NCBI RefSeq assembly: GCF_001854765.1
Contig: NZ_LJJE01000092.1
Coordinates: forward strand, 1 to 64,000
DNA: 64,000 nt
Direction of reading: 5' to 3'
Source of the DNA: Vibrio sonorensis
Lineage (GTDB): Bacteria; Pseudomonadota; Gammaproteobacteria; Enterobacterales; Vibrionaceae
The notes under the pieces were generated by a model. The model saw nothing but the letters and a program-made list of their open reading frames with translations. It did no database searches and was not told the origin of the DNA. Of the stretch, positions 1-9,196 are shown piece by piece. The position numbers were made by a program, and so were the translations under genes. How positions within the stretch are numbered: the first letter of the stretch is position 1; every line of letters starts with the position of its first letter.

Positions 1-1982
1 TTTATTAGGCCTTTGATCTCTTTGGCGGCGGCTGCGCTTCTCTGCGCAAGGTTTCGAACCTCTCCCGCAACGACAGCAAATCCTCGGCCTTGCTCCCCTG
101 CCCTCGCGGCTTCTACCGCGGCATTCAGAGCCAACAGGTTAGTTTGGAAAGCGATCTCATCTATCACGCCGATAATGTCCGCAATCTTTTTGCTCGCACT
201 GTTAATTTCGGACATTGCCGAGACTGCATGCCCAACCACTTCGCCGCCTTTGCTCGCTTTTTTAGCCGCATCATTGGCCAAGTCGTTCGCACCTTTGGCA
301 TTATCTGCATTTTGACGCACGGTTGCGGTCATCTGCTCCATGCTGGCTGCGGTTTGTTCCAAGTTGGAAGCTTGCGCTTCGACGCGCTGACTCAAGTCGT
401 TGTTCCCTTCGGCAATTTCAGTCGATGCCGTCGCGACACGTGCCGATGAGTTGGTGATCTTATCAACCATATTTCGAATATTGAGAATTGAGGTATTCAC
501 CGCATCCGATAGTCGGCCAAACTCTCCTTGATTGTCTGACATATTGGTATTGAGATCGCCTTCCGCCACTTGGCTCATCACGTCAATACACTGTCCAAGT
601 GGTTCGACTATGGTATCTAACAGACTGTTTATTCCGTCACCCAGCTCCTTCATAAAACCACTGTACACACTGGTATCAATGCGCTCGTTAAGGTCGCCAT
701 CAATCGCTCTTTGAATTAAGGCTTCCACTTGGCGCTGACCGTCTTGCTGTTCGGTGATATCTACCCACTGCAATGCCGGGCCAATGTACTCACCTTGACC
801 ATCACGCATGGCAATGCACGTTAGGTTAAACTCCAGCGCCCCCACTTTGATATTTGAAGAAAAAGGCAACCTATCTGGGTTAGCTATAATATTTCGCTGG
901 TGGCTAGGATTTTTGTGGAAAACATCAATGTTTTTACCCACCAAGGCGTTGGAATCAAATCCCGGTAACTCTTTTTGCAAATCGCTTTCTCTGCTTCGCA
1001 ACAGCGTGGTTAATGCGGGGTTGAGGTAAGTGATGATGCCGTCTTTATTCGCCATCATTAAGTTGGTCGTCATACCAGCAACTGCTGATGCTAACCGCCC
1101 TATCTCTTGCTCTTTAGCGCGCTCTTCCGTCACGTCTCGCCATTCGAGTGTGTTGCCAATATAGTTGCCTTTCGCATCTCTTATTGCCGCCACATTTAGT
1201 TCAATCAAAAGGTCTTTAATTGCTATGTCCGTTTTGTACGGCAAGTTTCCCGGATCAGCCAAAAGCTGACGTTGATGAGCTGGATTGCGATGGAACTCAT
1301 CGATACAACGCCCCATCAACCACTCCTCACTGGCAGTAAAGCCGGACCATACAGAGCGCATCGTGGCTTCGTGTTTTTTGAAAAGTTGTAATGTTTCGTG
1401 GTTGGCATAAGTGATATTGAGGTCTCTATCAATCATCACCATTGCGGTTTGAGCCTGATCGACAGCCGCTTGCAGACGCGATATTTCGTCATTCTGTTTT
1501 TCCGCCTCGGTGACATCGGCCCATTCGAGAGTATTGCCGACATAGTTACCCCGACTGTCAATGATCGCCCCTACATTGAGTTCAATGCGCACTTCTCGAA
1601 CGTTAATGGTTGTCTTGTAGGGAAGATTACCCGGATTAGCCAACATCTGGCGTTGATGCTGAGGGTTGGCGTGAAACATATCAATACAATTGCCAAGCAG
1701 AAACTCTTCAGTAGCTCTAAAGTTTGGCCATACGGAGCGAAACAAAACCTCGTGAGTTTGCAGTAGATCTAAGGATTTCTGATTAAGATAAGTAATATTA
1801 AAATCCCTATCTATCATCATTAAAGCCGTTTGAGCCGCGTTTAAAGCCGACATTAACTGCTCTTTACTCAGCCCCTTTTCTTCTGCAGGTTCAAATTCAT
1901 CCATTAAAGAATCTTGTTCCTGAGTCGTTGGTGCAACAAATGGTCGTGTTGCAGGTTCCTTTTTCGAATTCCAAAATGCCAT
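1..1982 (-). CDS. Methyl-accepting chemotaxis protein with three PAS modules (3' end outside window)
   Basis: Reading left from the ATG at 1982 ([15 protein letters not shown]) the frame stays open to base 1, so the C-terminus is missing. After a short acidic lead come three PAS modules of about 120 residues each. The first two are near copies of one another (both have MIDRDxNITYxN, [16 protein letters not shown] and GNTLEWxDVTE); the third is more diverged. A HAMP-like stretch and the signalling domain follow, ending with the hairpin tip motif [20 protein letters not shown]. No membrane segment is seen, so this is probably a cytoplasmic receptor, perhaps sensing redox state or a bound ligand through PAS. 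It is the last visible gene of the chemotaxis cluster, 11 bases after the repaired cheW stop. Confidence 0.93.
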   Translation of the reverse strand, partial: MAFWNSKKEPATRPFVAPTTQEQDSLMDEFEPAEEKGLSKEQLMSALNAAQTALMMIDRDFNITYLNQKSLDLLQTHEVLFRSVWPNFRATEEFLLGNCIDMFHANPQHQRQMLANPGNLPYKTTINVREVRIELNVGAIIDSRGNYVGNTLEWADVTEAEKQNDEISRLQAAVDQAQTAMVMIDRDLNITYANHETLQLFKKHEATMRSVWSGFTASEEWLMGRCIDEFHRNPAHQRQLLADPGNLPYKTDIAIKDLLIELNVAAIRDAKGNYIGNTLEWRDVTEERAKEQEIGRLASAVAGMTTNLMMANKDGIITYLNPALTTLLRSRESDLQKELPGFDSNALVGKNIDVFHKNPSHQRNIIANPDRLPFSSNIKVGALEFNLTCIAMRDGQGEYIGPALQWVDITEQQDGQRQVEALIQRAIDGDLNERIDTSVYSGFMKELGDGINSLLDTIVEPLGQCIDVMSQVAEGDLNTNMSDNQGEFGRLSDAVNTSILNIRNMVDKITNSSARVATASTEIAEGNNDLSQRVEAQASNLEQTAASMEQMTATVRQNADNAKGANDLANDAAKKASKGGEVVGHAVSAMSEINSASKKIADIIGVIDEIAFQTNLLALNAAVEAARAGEQGRGFAVVAGEVRNLAQRSAAAAKEIKGLI

Positions 1983-1992
1983 GAATCACCTC

Positions 1993-2453
1993 TCACATAA
2001 TTGCTTCTTCTGACGCCTCGTTTAGCTCCGCTACGTCAAATAGAGCTTCAAGGTTAATTAGTATTAAGTGGCCGTTTTCTACGGAGGCTAGCCCCCGTAT
2101 GTAGCTATAATCTATGCCTCCCGCCACATTAGGGAGGGTTTAATATCTTCATCGGTTAGGTCGTAAACCTCTGAAACCGCATCGACAATAATGCCCAGAG
2201 GCTGCATGTTCGGATCGTTTAGTACAATCACTACCGTGGTAGAGTTGATCTCTGCCGGAGGCAGGCTAAAACGCATCCGCAAATCGACGATCGGAACGTA
2301 CTCTCCGCGTATTTCTAATACGCCTTTCATATAGTCGGGAGAGTTGGGTACCTCTCTTACGCAGCTCCAACCGCGAACCTCCCGTACGTCGAGAATAGGC
2401 ACGCCATATTCGTCATTTTCTAGAATAAAACTCAGAAACTCTTGCGTATCCAT
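1993..2453 (-). pseudogene. cheW: CheW coupling protein, frameshifted (probable sequence error)
   Basis: CheW links chemoreceptors to the kinase CheA. The start ATG at 2453 opens a CheW fold (EFLSFILENDEYGVPI, VKGVLEIRGEYVPIVDLR-type core, GIIVDAVSEVYDL). The frame as given stops at 2112 after 113 residues. Adding one C to the gene-strand CCCTCCC run (plus positions 2132-2138) restores a frame reading PSPNVAGGIDYSYIRGLA and ending at the TGA at 1993. This gives 153 residues, a normal CheW length. It lies 3 bases after the other cheW. The break is most simply a base missing from the sequence; if real, CheW would lose its last fifth. Confidence 0.85.
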
Positions 2454-2456
2454 GAC

Positions 2457-2968
2457 CTAGCCCATCCTTAGTATTCGGTCCATATTGAGCAACTCATCGG
2501 TGTTAAACAGCGACATCACGTGTTCCCCGACATTGATTAGCCCCTGTAAGTAAGGGGTAACAAGAGACTCGCCAACAGCGGGATAGAGTTCATTGTTACC
2601 TTGCTGATCACGTCGCTCACCGCGTCCACGACTAGCCCCATCAATCGCTCTTCTTCATCGTTGCTCATTCGCAGCACGATAACTACTGTAGTTGGTATGT
2701 ACTCACACTCACCAATATCAAAGCGAGCTCTAAGGTCAACGACTGGAACTATCATTCCTCTGAGGTTAATTACGCCTTTAACAAACGTCGGCGAACGCGG
2801 GATCGGCGTGGGCCTTTCCCATACTCGTATTTCCTCTACGTCTTTTATATCTACACCATACAACTCATTGGCCAGCAAAAAGCTGAGAAAATCGGCACTC
2901 TCACTCACCTCACCTTCAACTTTAGCGAGCAGTGCTTGGGTTTTGGCTTCTACTAATGCTTTCTCCAC
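2457..2968 (-). pseudogene. cheW: CheW coupling protein, frameshifted (probable sequence error)
   Basis: Second CheW-domain protein, directly after cheA (8 bases apart). The N-terminal 25 residues are a charged lead, followed by DFLSFLLANELYGVDI, the VKGVINLRGMIVPVVDLR core and GLVVDAVSDVIS. The given frame ends at 2537 with an unrelated tail. Restoring one G near 2600 (AAGGGT instead of AAGGT on the gene strand) gives GNNELYPAVGESLVTPYLQG and a C-terminus rich in hydrophobics, stopping at TAG 2457-2459, 170 residues in all. Two CheW proteins beside one CheA is a common layout in vibrio chemotaxis cluster III. Confidence 0.85.
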
Positions 2969-2976
2969 ATCGCCCC

Positions 2977-5085
2977 CTACGCTGCAATGCCTTTATGACC
3001 GGCTTCAGAAGTACGGTTTAGAAAGTTGGTGATCAGTCCCTGAATATCCAAAATCAAAGAGACCGAGCCATCGCCCAATATGGTCGCTCCCGATATTCCT
3101 GGCACTTTACTGTAATTAGACTCTAGGCTTTTAATGACCACTTGCTGTTGATCGAGTAACTCATCGAGTAAAAGACCCACTCGGTTACCCGCCGCTTCGA
3201 CAAAACAGAGAATTCTTTCATCTAGCTCACCGCTGCTGCCCATCTCCAACTCTTCTTGAAGGCGTAAAATTGGGATGTTTTCATCTCTTAACCGATAGAG
3301 CTCCACACCGCCGGAAGCATACTTAATACAAGACTTATCTATTTGAATTGATTCAACTATTGTCAATAGAGGGATCACGTAGACTTCGTTGGCGACTTTA
3401 ACCAATTGCCCGTCTAAGATGGCGAGGGTTAGGGGTAGGTTGATAACAAAACGGCACCCTTTTCCCAGTTCAGATTCGACTTCAATATGGCCGCCCAGCT
3501 CTTCGATGTTGCGACGAACTACGTCCATTCCGACACCTCTTCCTGAGATATCTGATACCTCTTCCGCGGTCGAAAATCCCGGGGCAAAGATAAGATTCAT
3601 CACCTGTTTGTCACTCATCTCTTCTCGTCGAGAATCAGACGCTAACACACCTTTTTCCAAAGCTTTATTCCACAGCTTGTCACAGTTTAGTCCGGCTCCA
3701 TCATCGACAATCTCAATCACAATTGAGCCTCCCTGATGATAGGCATTAAGCGTAACCACCCCCATTGGGTCTTTACCGTTTTCACGCCGTGTTTCAGGCT
3801 GCTCTATGCCGTGGTCGATACTGTTTCGAACCAAATGAACCAGAGGGTCAACGATGCGTTCTAATACCGTTTTGTCCAGTTCTGTCTGCTCACCGCTGAT
3901 TTGAAGGTCAACTTGTTTTTCTAGGCGCGATGAGAGATCTCTGACTAAACGAGGGAATCGGCTAAACGCAAAGCTCATTGGCAACATGCGAATGTTTAAA
4001 ACATTTTCCTGAAGGTCTTTGCTGTTTTGCAGTAACTGAGCAAGTCCAGCTTTCAATTTTTCTAGTTTATCAATGGTAAAGTCGTTGCCGATTTCCGTTA
4101 GCATGGATTGGGTGATAACCAGTTCACCAACCAAGTTGATAAGGCTGTCTACCTTGTCAATATCAACGCGAATAGAGCTAACACTGGAGTCAGATTTCGC
4201 TACTTTTGTCGATTTGCTTTCTGTTTTTTGGGCTGGGGTAGCAGGGGGCGTTTGAGCAGTGACTTCCGATGGTTCTTGAGAGGAAACATCAGGATGAGCG
4301 GGGAGGGCAGTTTCTTTTCCCTCACCGGTCACCTGCTGTTCTGCAGAAGCGGCAAGCAAGGGTTCACTTTCTTGTAGCTGAATGTCTAAATCACATTCGT
4401 CAATCACCCACTCAAAGATCTCCTCTATCTCTTGTTGAGTAACCTGACTTGAAAGTTTCGCCGTCCAAGTGAGATAACAGAGTTCTGACTCCATTTCGGC
4501 CAACTCCGGCAACTTGGCAAAGTCGGCTTTAACTACACAGTTTTCATCCAGCTCATGTAACTCGCGAAGTATTCTTAGCGGGTCGTTACCACTGAAAAAC
4601 ATTTCTGGGTGGGGAGTAAAGGTGAGCTGCCAAGTGCCGCCTTTTGATAAGGAGGCTTGCGGCGAAGACTCTGGCGTTGCTTCGAGCTCTGCGGAGGGAG
4701 CATCCAATAACTGGTGCAGTTTTTCACTGACCTCTTGCTTCATTGCTTCATCGACTTCACCACCAGACTCATGGCCTGCAAGCATAGAGGCTATGCAGTC
4801 ACCACTTTTTAAAAGCAAGTCGATAGTTTCCGCTGTCAGCTTCTTTTCATTATTGCGTACAAGGTCTAGGTAAGCCTCAACGGAATGGGTGAACTCACTG
4901 ATATCAAATAGGTTAAAGGTGGCAGCACCGCCTTTTATAGAGTGCGCGGCTCGAAAAATAGTATTGATGGACTCATCATCCACATGAGTCACATCTAAAT
5001 TCAGCAAGACATCTTCTAAAACTTCCAAGTTCTCTCGGCACTCTTCGTAAAACATCTTACGAAGTTGCTCCATGTCTAAAGCCAT
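2977..5085 (-). CDS. cheA: Chemotaxis histidine kinase CheA
   Basis: CheA autophosphorylates on a histidine and passes phosphate to CheY. Domains in order: Hpt domain with the phosphorylated His at about residue 48 (AAHSIKGGAATF); a Pro/Ser/Thr-rich linker near 230-290; dimerisation helices; ATPase domain with N box LVRNSIDHGIE, G1 box DDGAGL and G2 GRGVGMDVV; C-terminal CheW-like regulatory domain. The ATG at 5085 was chosen over an upstream GTG at 5103 because AGGGGG stands 4 bases before it; the protein is 702 residues. It lies between cheY and the cheW pair on the same strand. The cluster resembles vibrio chromosome 2 chemotaxis cluster III, whose signalling output is not clearly flagellar; that link is from family knowledge. 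Confidence 0.96.
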   Translation of the reverse strand: MALDMEQLRKMFYEECRENLEVLEDVLLNLDVTHVDDESINTIFRAAHSIKGGAATFNLFDISEFTHSVEAYLDLVRNNEKKLTAETIDLLLKSGDCIASMLAGHESGGEVDEAMKQEVSEKLHQLLDAPSAELEATPESSPQASLSKGGTWQLTFTPHPEMFFSGNDPLRILRELHELDENCVVKADFAKLPELAEMESELCYLTWTAKLSSQVTQQEIEEIFEWVIDECDLDIQLQESEPLLAASAEQQVTGEGKETALPAHPDVSSQEPSEVTAQTPPATPAQKTESKSTKVAKSDSSVSSIRVDIDKVDSLINLVGELVITQSMLTEIGNDFTIDKLEKLKAGLAQLLQNSKDLQENVLNIRMLPMSFAFSRFPRLVRDLSSRLEKQVDLQISGEQTELDKTVLERIVDPLVHLVRNSIDHGIEQPETRRENGKDPMGVVTLNAYHQGGSIVIEIVDDGAGLNCDKLWNKALEKGVLASDSRREEMSDKQVMNLIFAPGFSTAEEVSDISGRGVGMDVVRRNIEELGGHIEVESELGKGCRFVINLPLTLAILDGQLVKVANEVYVIPLLTIVESIQIDKSCIKYASGGVELYRLRDENIPILRLQEELEMGSSGELDERILCFVEAAGNRVGLLLDELLDQQQVVIKSLESNYSKVPGISGATILGDGSVSLILDIQGLITNFLNRTSEAGHKGIAA

Positions 5086-5134
5086 GGGTCCCCCTTTTGC
5101 CACTCAAACGTATCGCGTCGTTATTATTTTTGTT

Positions 5135-5494
5135 TTAGATAACGCGTTTTAATGTTTTTAATAATGTATCTGGGTTAAACGGCTTAACTAGCCACCCTGT
5201 TGCTCCAACAGATTTGCCTTGTTGTTTTTTATCTGTACTCGTTTCTGTCGTCAGCATTAAAATTGGCACAAACTTGTATTGCGGCTTGTCTCTGAGCGCC
5301 TTTACCAGCTCAAAGCCACCCATATTTGGCATGTTTACATCAGATATAACCACGTCAAACTTGGTGGAAGCGACTTTGCTCAGTGCGTCTCTACCGTCGT
5401 TAGCGGTTTCCACCTCATAGCCAGCATCTTTTAAAGTGTGGCTAACCATTTGACGAATTGAGATAGAATCGTCTACAGCTAAAATCTTAGTCAT
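5135..5494 (-). CDS. cheY: CheY-type single-domain response regulator
   Basis: A stand-alone receiver domain of 119 residues. The acidic pair is D8-D9 (VDDS), the phospho-accepting aspartate is D52 (VVISDVNMPN), and the conserved Thr and Lys are in LTTE and LVKPF. It is expected to accept phosphate from the neighbouring CheA. The ATG at 5494 is used rather than the GTG three bases earlier; it overlaps the end of the STAS gene by eight bases (ATGACTAA), which implies translational coupling. The insertion KQQGKSVGATGW before the last strand is typical of the CheY3/CheY4 group. Confidence 0.93.
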   Translation of the reverse strand: MTKILAVDDSISIRQMVSHTLKDAGYEVETANDGRDALSKVASTKFDVVISDVNMPNMGGFELVKALRDKPQYKFVPILMLTTETSTDKKQQGKSVGATGWLVKPFNPDTLLKTLKRVI

Positions 5495-5780
5495 CACCTA
5501 TTTCTCCGGAATCCGTTTTCAAATTGAACACTGGACACAAGCCCAAAACCTCAATACCGTCGACCAGTGTAGGACTGGGATTGTGGAGTTCGGCGTTAAT
5601 TTGGTTTCGTTTAGCAGTAAGAAAAAGAGAGGTTAGAACTTGAATACCGGCCGCATCAACTCGCGATACTTGGGATGCATCTACGGTTAATGCTTCATTG
5701 TGACTAAGCCATTGTTGATAAAGCGTCGAAGCGTCGAGAACCGTCGAGATATCCAGCGTCTCTGAAAGCGTACATTCCAT
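5487..5780 (-). CDS. STAS-domain protein (anti-sigma-factor-antagonist-like)
   Basis: A 97-residue single STAS domain. The stretch DASQVSRVDAAGIQVLTSLF holds the conserved serine/threonine-bearing loop region of the SpoIIAA fold (here SRVDAAG, with Asp-Ala where many relatives carry Asp-Ser, so the usual phosphorylated Ser may be shifted or absent). It heads the chemotaxis operon and overlaps cheY. STAS proteins in this position usually act as a scaffold or phospho-switch protein; which partner it binds is unknown. The ATG at 5780 has only a weak ribosome site. Confidence 0.85.
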   Translation of the reverse strand: MECTLSETLDISTVLDASTLYQQWLSHNEALTVDASQVSRVDAAGIQVLTSLFLTAKRNQINAELHNPSPTLVDGIEVLGLCPVFNLKTDSGEIGDD

Positions 5781-6026
5781 TTAAGTACCCACACTATTTC
5801 TTTTTTTTCTAGCCAAGTAAGTGTTTCACCACTTAATGAAGAGTTTAGGAAGAAATGACCAATACGCAAATTGGTAAACGCGTATTTTTGCAACGCTTTT
5901 TGCAACAACTGTAGACAACCATATGATATATCCCTATATATCATATAGTTAAAAATTTGAACTCGGAGTAAAAAACCTTACTATTTATAAGATTTCAGTG
6001 GTAGTTTCTTGTCATATGACGGTGAA

Positions 6027-6041
6027 GTTTACAGTGTAAAT
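6027..6041. promoter_or_regulatory. parS2-like centromere site
   Basis: GTTTACAGTGTAAAT, a perfect match to the vibrio chromosome 2 centromere consensus NTTTACANTGTAAAN (established for V. cholerae). It is the expected binding site of the ParB2 protein encoded 2 kb away. Confidence 0.85.
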
Positions 6042-6084
6042 TGTCACAATGCTCAAACCAACGCATGAGCGAACGTAGGTTAAA

Positions 6085-6099
6085 ATTTACACTGTAAAT
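6085..6099. promoter_or_regulatory. parS2-like centromere site
   Basis: ATTTACACTGTAAAT, a perfect palindromic match to NTTTACANTGTAAAN, 58 bases from its neighbour and just after the tmcA stop. Confidence 0.85.
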
Positions 6100-6106
6100 A
6101 AGCAAC

Positions 6107-8131
6107 TTACAGGAGCAACTTACCAAGAGACTGTTTAAAACGGACCTCCATCTGCTTTCTTCCGGCAACGCCAAATTCATTAGCACATTCTTGCCATGAC
6201 CACTGCTGAAACACTTTGCGAATGATGCAATCAGGAAGTGCTTCGCTCTCTACCTTCTCTGCTAAGAGTATGCTCAAAAGAAACGGAGCAATGGACTCAT
6301 AGTTTGCGCTGCCAAGTAAATAGTTATCTAGCAGTTTTCGTGAGCGAAACGGAGTAGGGGTGATAGACTTGGGCAAGGGCAGTTGTTTGACCATCTCAAC
6401 AGGCAGAGTTCGCAAAGATGTACTGTATAGATATGACAAGCTATCTGCACACATGGAAGTGGCTTGACTCAACCAACTTGCAACACTATTTATCATGATC
6501 ACCGAATGACAACCGCTCGTATGATCGCGACTCGTTCCTATTCTTACACATCTAAAACCATTTTTTTGCCAAAACGCCAGTAACTCACTGGTAGCACCAA
6601 AACTGGTGGTCAGTGTCTCGTTCCCATAGTGCAAGCGAATTTGCCTGATAGCATTTGAGCCAAAGCCCTGTTGTTGTAAGTCGGGATGCACCGCTATGCG
6701 CATGATCCTATAACTGGTCTCTGCCGCCATCTGAGGAAGGGCCAGTTGCGTAATCATTGTCGATGCGACAAGTTGTCCTTTGGGCCTGCGTTTTCCCGAT
6801 TCGATTTCGGTTATCAAAGAGTGTGGGATTTCGCCTTCTTTAACTACTAACACACACTGAATACAGACGTCACCATTAAAACTTGCGAACAAGCTGAGTT
6901 TTTCATCACCAAGAATCATCATGAGATCATTCGGACTGGTCTGATAATGTGCATTTACAAGAAGTGCAAAGCAGGAAGCCAACTTAATTGGACAGTTAAA
7001 CAGAGATTCCGCATCTAGTTCGACCAACGCATTCGATGCCACCTCATCTTTCCCTACCGCTGCTAATTCGGAATCAAGTAAATACGTTTTATAGTGCCAT
7101 TTTTCAAGGGGATCACATTCAGACCAGCGAATGGGTTGAGTGAGATGACAACTCTTCCAACCCGGTCTATGACTGTCTAGCCAAGATTGAAACTTTAGGG
7201 TAAACCCTCGTCCGCATCCTTCATAGCCGTGCACCGTGGTAGAAAATACCGCTCGGTGGTAATGGGATACCATTTGAATCAACAAGGGAAGCGGGATTGC
7301 TGCTGCCTCATCAACAAAAAGCAGATCGCACTCTGGTCTTTTACTAACAAGCTCGTCCGGTGCGACAAATTGGACACTTGCGTCTTCAAAAGTGAGCTTG
7401 CCCTTTGTGTATTGAGCATGCTCCGGTAGGCGTTCTAATGCGTGTTTAAATAGTGGTTCTACCGAGGCCATGGCAGGTGCGGTGACTAAAATCCTAACGC
7501 TTCTTTTTGCCATAATATTAGCTGCTGCAAAACCTAATGCACTGGTTTTTCCGCGGCCTCGATTAGCGGTCAACACAAGGGGACGCTTTCGGTGACCGAT
7601 TAGCACTTTTTCTATCTTGGCTATCGCTTCAAACTGTTGAGAGAAACTGTTTTCGATTGGCTTTTGCTCAGTCGGTAAAACTACTGGTAACGACTCTGTT
7701 TCACTTAATACAGTGAGTTCATTTAACGCGCGTTCCATCCACTTATCAGCGAAGGATAGGGGATTAATCTTACCAACAACTATGAGTAAACCTCCACCTT
7801 TCAAGGCGCCAAGTGCACTACTAAAGCTATTGCTATCATAATTTTCTGAAACGTCGAGTATCAGCAGTTCTACCTCTTGCCCTAATAACTGCTGACCCTT
7901 GTTAAACGCGTAATGTTGCACCGAGTGATCTAAAGGTTGGCCACCTAACTGTACCGCCCGCTGAACTAGGGGAAGATTGCACACCGCTCTCAATAAAGAT
8001 TCTTGCCAACTGCTTGTACCAACGAGTCGTATTGCGCTGCGTATGTTCAGTATTGCAGCATTTTCCAACTCTTGTTTAATGTAGGAGAGGTAACAAGTCA
8101 TAAGCATCTCTATTAAGTGGCGTCTCAGCAT
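6107..8131 (-). CDS. tmcA: tRNA(Met) cytidine acetyltransferase TmcA
   Basis: Makes N4-acetylcytidine at the wobble base of elongator tRNA-Met, using acetyl-CoA and ATP. The 674 residues match the family length of about 670. An N-terminal DUF1726-like domain is followed by a helicase-like RecD module with Walker A (ANRGRGKTSALG), Walker B (LLFVDEAAAIP) and the TTVHGYEGCGRGF motif. The GNAT domain carries RIAVHPDLQQQGFG and the TmcA tail closes the protein. The start is not secure: several Met codons lie within the first 12 residues (MLRRHLIEMLM). It is downstream of the parAB2 terminator, so probably transcribed on its own. Confidence 0.95.
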   Translation of the reverse strand: MLRRHLIEMLMTCYLSYIKQELENAAILNIRSAIRLVGTSSWQESLLRAVCNLPLVQRAVQLGGQPLDHSVQHYAFNKGQQLLGQEVELLILDVSENYDSNSFSSALGALKGGGLLIVVGKINPLSFADKWMERALNELTVLSETESLPVVLPTEQKPIENSFSQQFEAIAKIEKVLIGHRKRPLVLTANRGRGKTSALGFAAANIMAKRSVRILVTAPAMASVEPLFKHALERLPEHAQYTKGKLTFEDASVQFVAPDELVSKRPECDLLFVDEAAAIPLPLLIQMVSHYHRAVFSTTVHGYEGCGRGFTLKFQSWLDSHRPGWKSCHLTQPIRWSECDPLEKWHYKTYLLDSELAAVGKDEVASNALVELDAESLFNCPIKLASCFALLVNAHYQTSPNDLMMILGDEKLSLFASFNGDVCIQCVLVVKEGEIPHSLITEIESGKRRPKGQLVASTMITQLALPQMAAETSYRIMRIAVHPDLQQQGFGSNAIRQIRLHYGNETLTTSFGATSELLAFWQKNGFRCVRIGTSRDHTSGCHSVIMINSVASWLSQATSMCADSLSYLYSTSLRTLPVEMVKQLPLPKSITPTPFRSRKLLDNYLLGSANYESIAPFLLSILLAEKVESEALPDCIIRKVFQQWSWQECANEFGVAGRKQMEVRFKQSLGKLLL

Positions 8132-8175
8132 TATACTGAAACTTTGGCATTACGGAACTTTACTCATTTAAGCCA

Positions 8176-8204
8176 ATAAAAAAGCCGCTATTCAATAGCG
8201 GCTT
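8176..8204 (-). terminator. Rho-independent terminator of parA2-parB2
   Basis: A 9-bp perfect stem (AAGCCGCTA / TAGCGGCTT) with loop TTCAA at 8182-8204. Read on the minus strand it is followed by a run of T (plus-strand A run at 8178-8183), 16 bases after the parB2 stop. Confidence 0.9.
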
Positions 8205-8219
8205 CTACGAGTCATGGAC

Positions 8220-9191
8220 TTATTTTAATTTGCTTTGCAAGAAATCGAGAATTTCTTGCATGGTTCCGTCATCCACTTTCTTCAGAGTCAGATTCAGATT
8301 TGCTCCTTTGCGGCTGTAAGTAGCGCGGCCTTTAACGAGATCAACTTTTGTACTCTGCTTCGTTTTTGCAGGTAAAAGCTCTTCTATCCACTGCTCCAAA
8401 GTCTCTGACACTTCTTTTGTCATTCGGGCAACGCCTTGACTATCACAACGTTCCCAGACGTAACCTTGTTCAGAATGGCACTTACCGAGTAACTCAGCCT
8501 GCTTTTTGTCATTTAACTCGTTAAACTTTTTGTGTAGCTTAACGATAGTTGGGCGCCCTAATTCCGCGACATTAGGGTAAGCGCGCAATAGTTCCAAAGG
8601 CAGATCAGCCGCTTTCAATGCGCCGCTGACTAAGGCTTCACTACATTGGAACATTTTAGCCAGTGCTTTTTGGTCTTCTGCTTCTCCGCTGCTGAGTTTA
8701 GCTTGCATCTCTTTACCTTTTTCATACAAAGAGAGAGGCTTGTGAGCGTTTGCAACATCCGATAAGAACTTAGCATGTTCACCGCTGATGTTGTCACCGA
8801 CATACACCATAAACTCGCGTTCAGCCAAGATACATGACATACGACGACGACTGCCGTCTAACACTTCAATCTTGCCATCTTCGGTTCGGCGACCCACGGC
8901 TGGGTACTGTTGTCCTCGCTCTTTTAATGTCGCTAACACATCCGACAATGCGTGCTCGTTGAGGAAGGATTGTTCCCTAGCATTGTCAGAAAAAACGGTT
9001 GTACGCTCTGCAACTTCACTTGCTGGAATACGCACGAGTTCAAACGCAACCACTTCTTCACCTGCAACTGCAAGTTCGATTATCTGAGCTTGCTCTTTCG
9101 CAGCTTGTTGCGCTTCTTGTGGTGTACTCGCACGGCGCTTGTTTGCTTTACCAAAAAGTCTCGCGTTTAAGTCAGACGTTTTAATTGCCAT
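8220..9191 (-). CDS. parB2: Chromosome 2 partition protein ParB2
   Basis: Centromere-binding protein that loads on parS2 sites and partners ParA2 in moving the chromosome 2 origin. It has 323 residues. An N-terminal basic tail probably stimulates ParA (NARLFGKANKRRAS). Next comes a ParB/Srx-type nucleotide-binding fold with DGSRRRMSCI, in the place of the GERRxRA box of other ParBs. A KorB/ParB helix-turn-helix follows (ALAKMFQCSEALVSGALKAA), then a C-terminal dimerisation part. It starts 5 bases after parA2 ends and is followed by a strong terminator, so parA2-parB2 is a two-gene operon. Confidence 0.95.
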   Translation of the reverse strand: MAIKTSDLNARLFGKANKRRASTPQEAQQAAKEQAQIIELAVAGEEVVAFELVRIPASEVAERTTVFSDNAREQSFLNEHALSDVLATLKERGQQYPAVGRRTEDGKIEVLDGSRRRMSCILAEREFMVYVGDNISGEHAKFLSDVANAHKPLSLYEKGKEMQAKLSSGEAEDQKALAKMFQCSEALVSGALKAADLPLELLRAYPNVAELGRPTIVKLHKKFNELNDKKQAELLGKCHSEQGYVWERCDSQGVARMTKEVSETLEQWIEELLPAKTKQSTKVDLVKGRATYSRKGANLNLTLKKVDDGTMQEILDFLQSKLK

Positions 9192-9196
9192 GTTTT

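Larger units (their letters stand above)
5781..6106. promoter_or_regulatory. Intergenic region between tmcA and the chemotaxis operon, with two parS2 sites
   Basis: AT-rich gap of 326 bases. tmcA ends at its right edge and the STAS gene starts at its left edge, both on the minus strand. It must contain the promoter of the chemotaxis operon, but I could not fix -35/-10 boxes. Its clear content is the pair of parS2-like palindromes listed separately. I see no open frame with a coding look. Confidence 0.6.

Noticed and set aside
2601..3032. A 143-residue plus-strand frame opposite cheW and cheA
   Set aside because: Antisense to recognised genes, with Ser/Thr/Leu-rich translation and no family likeness.
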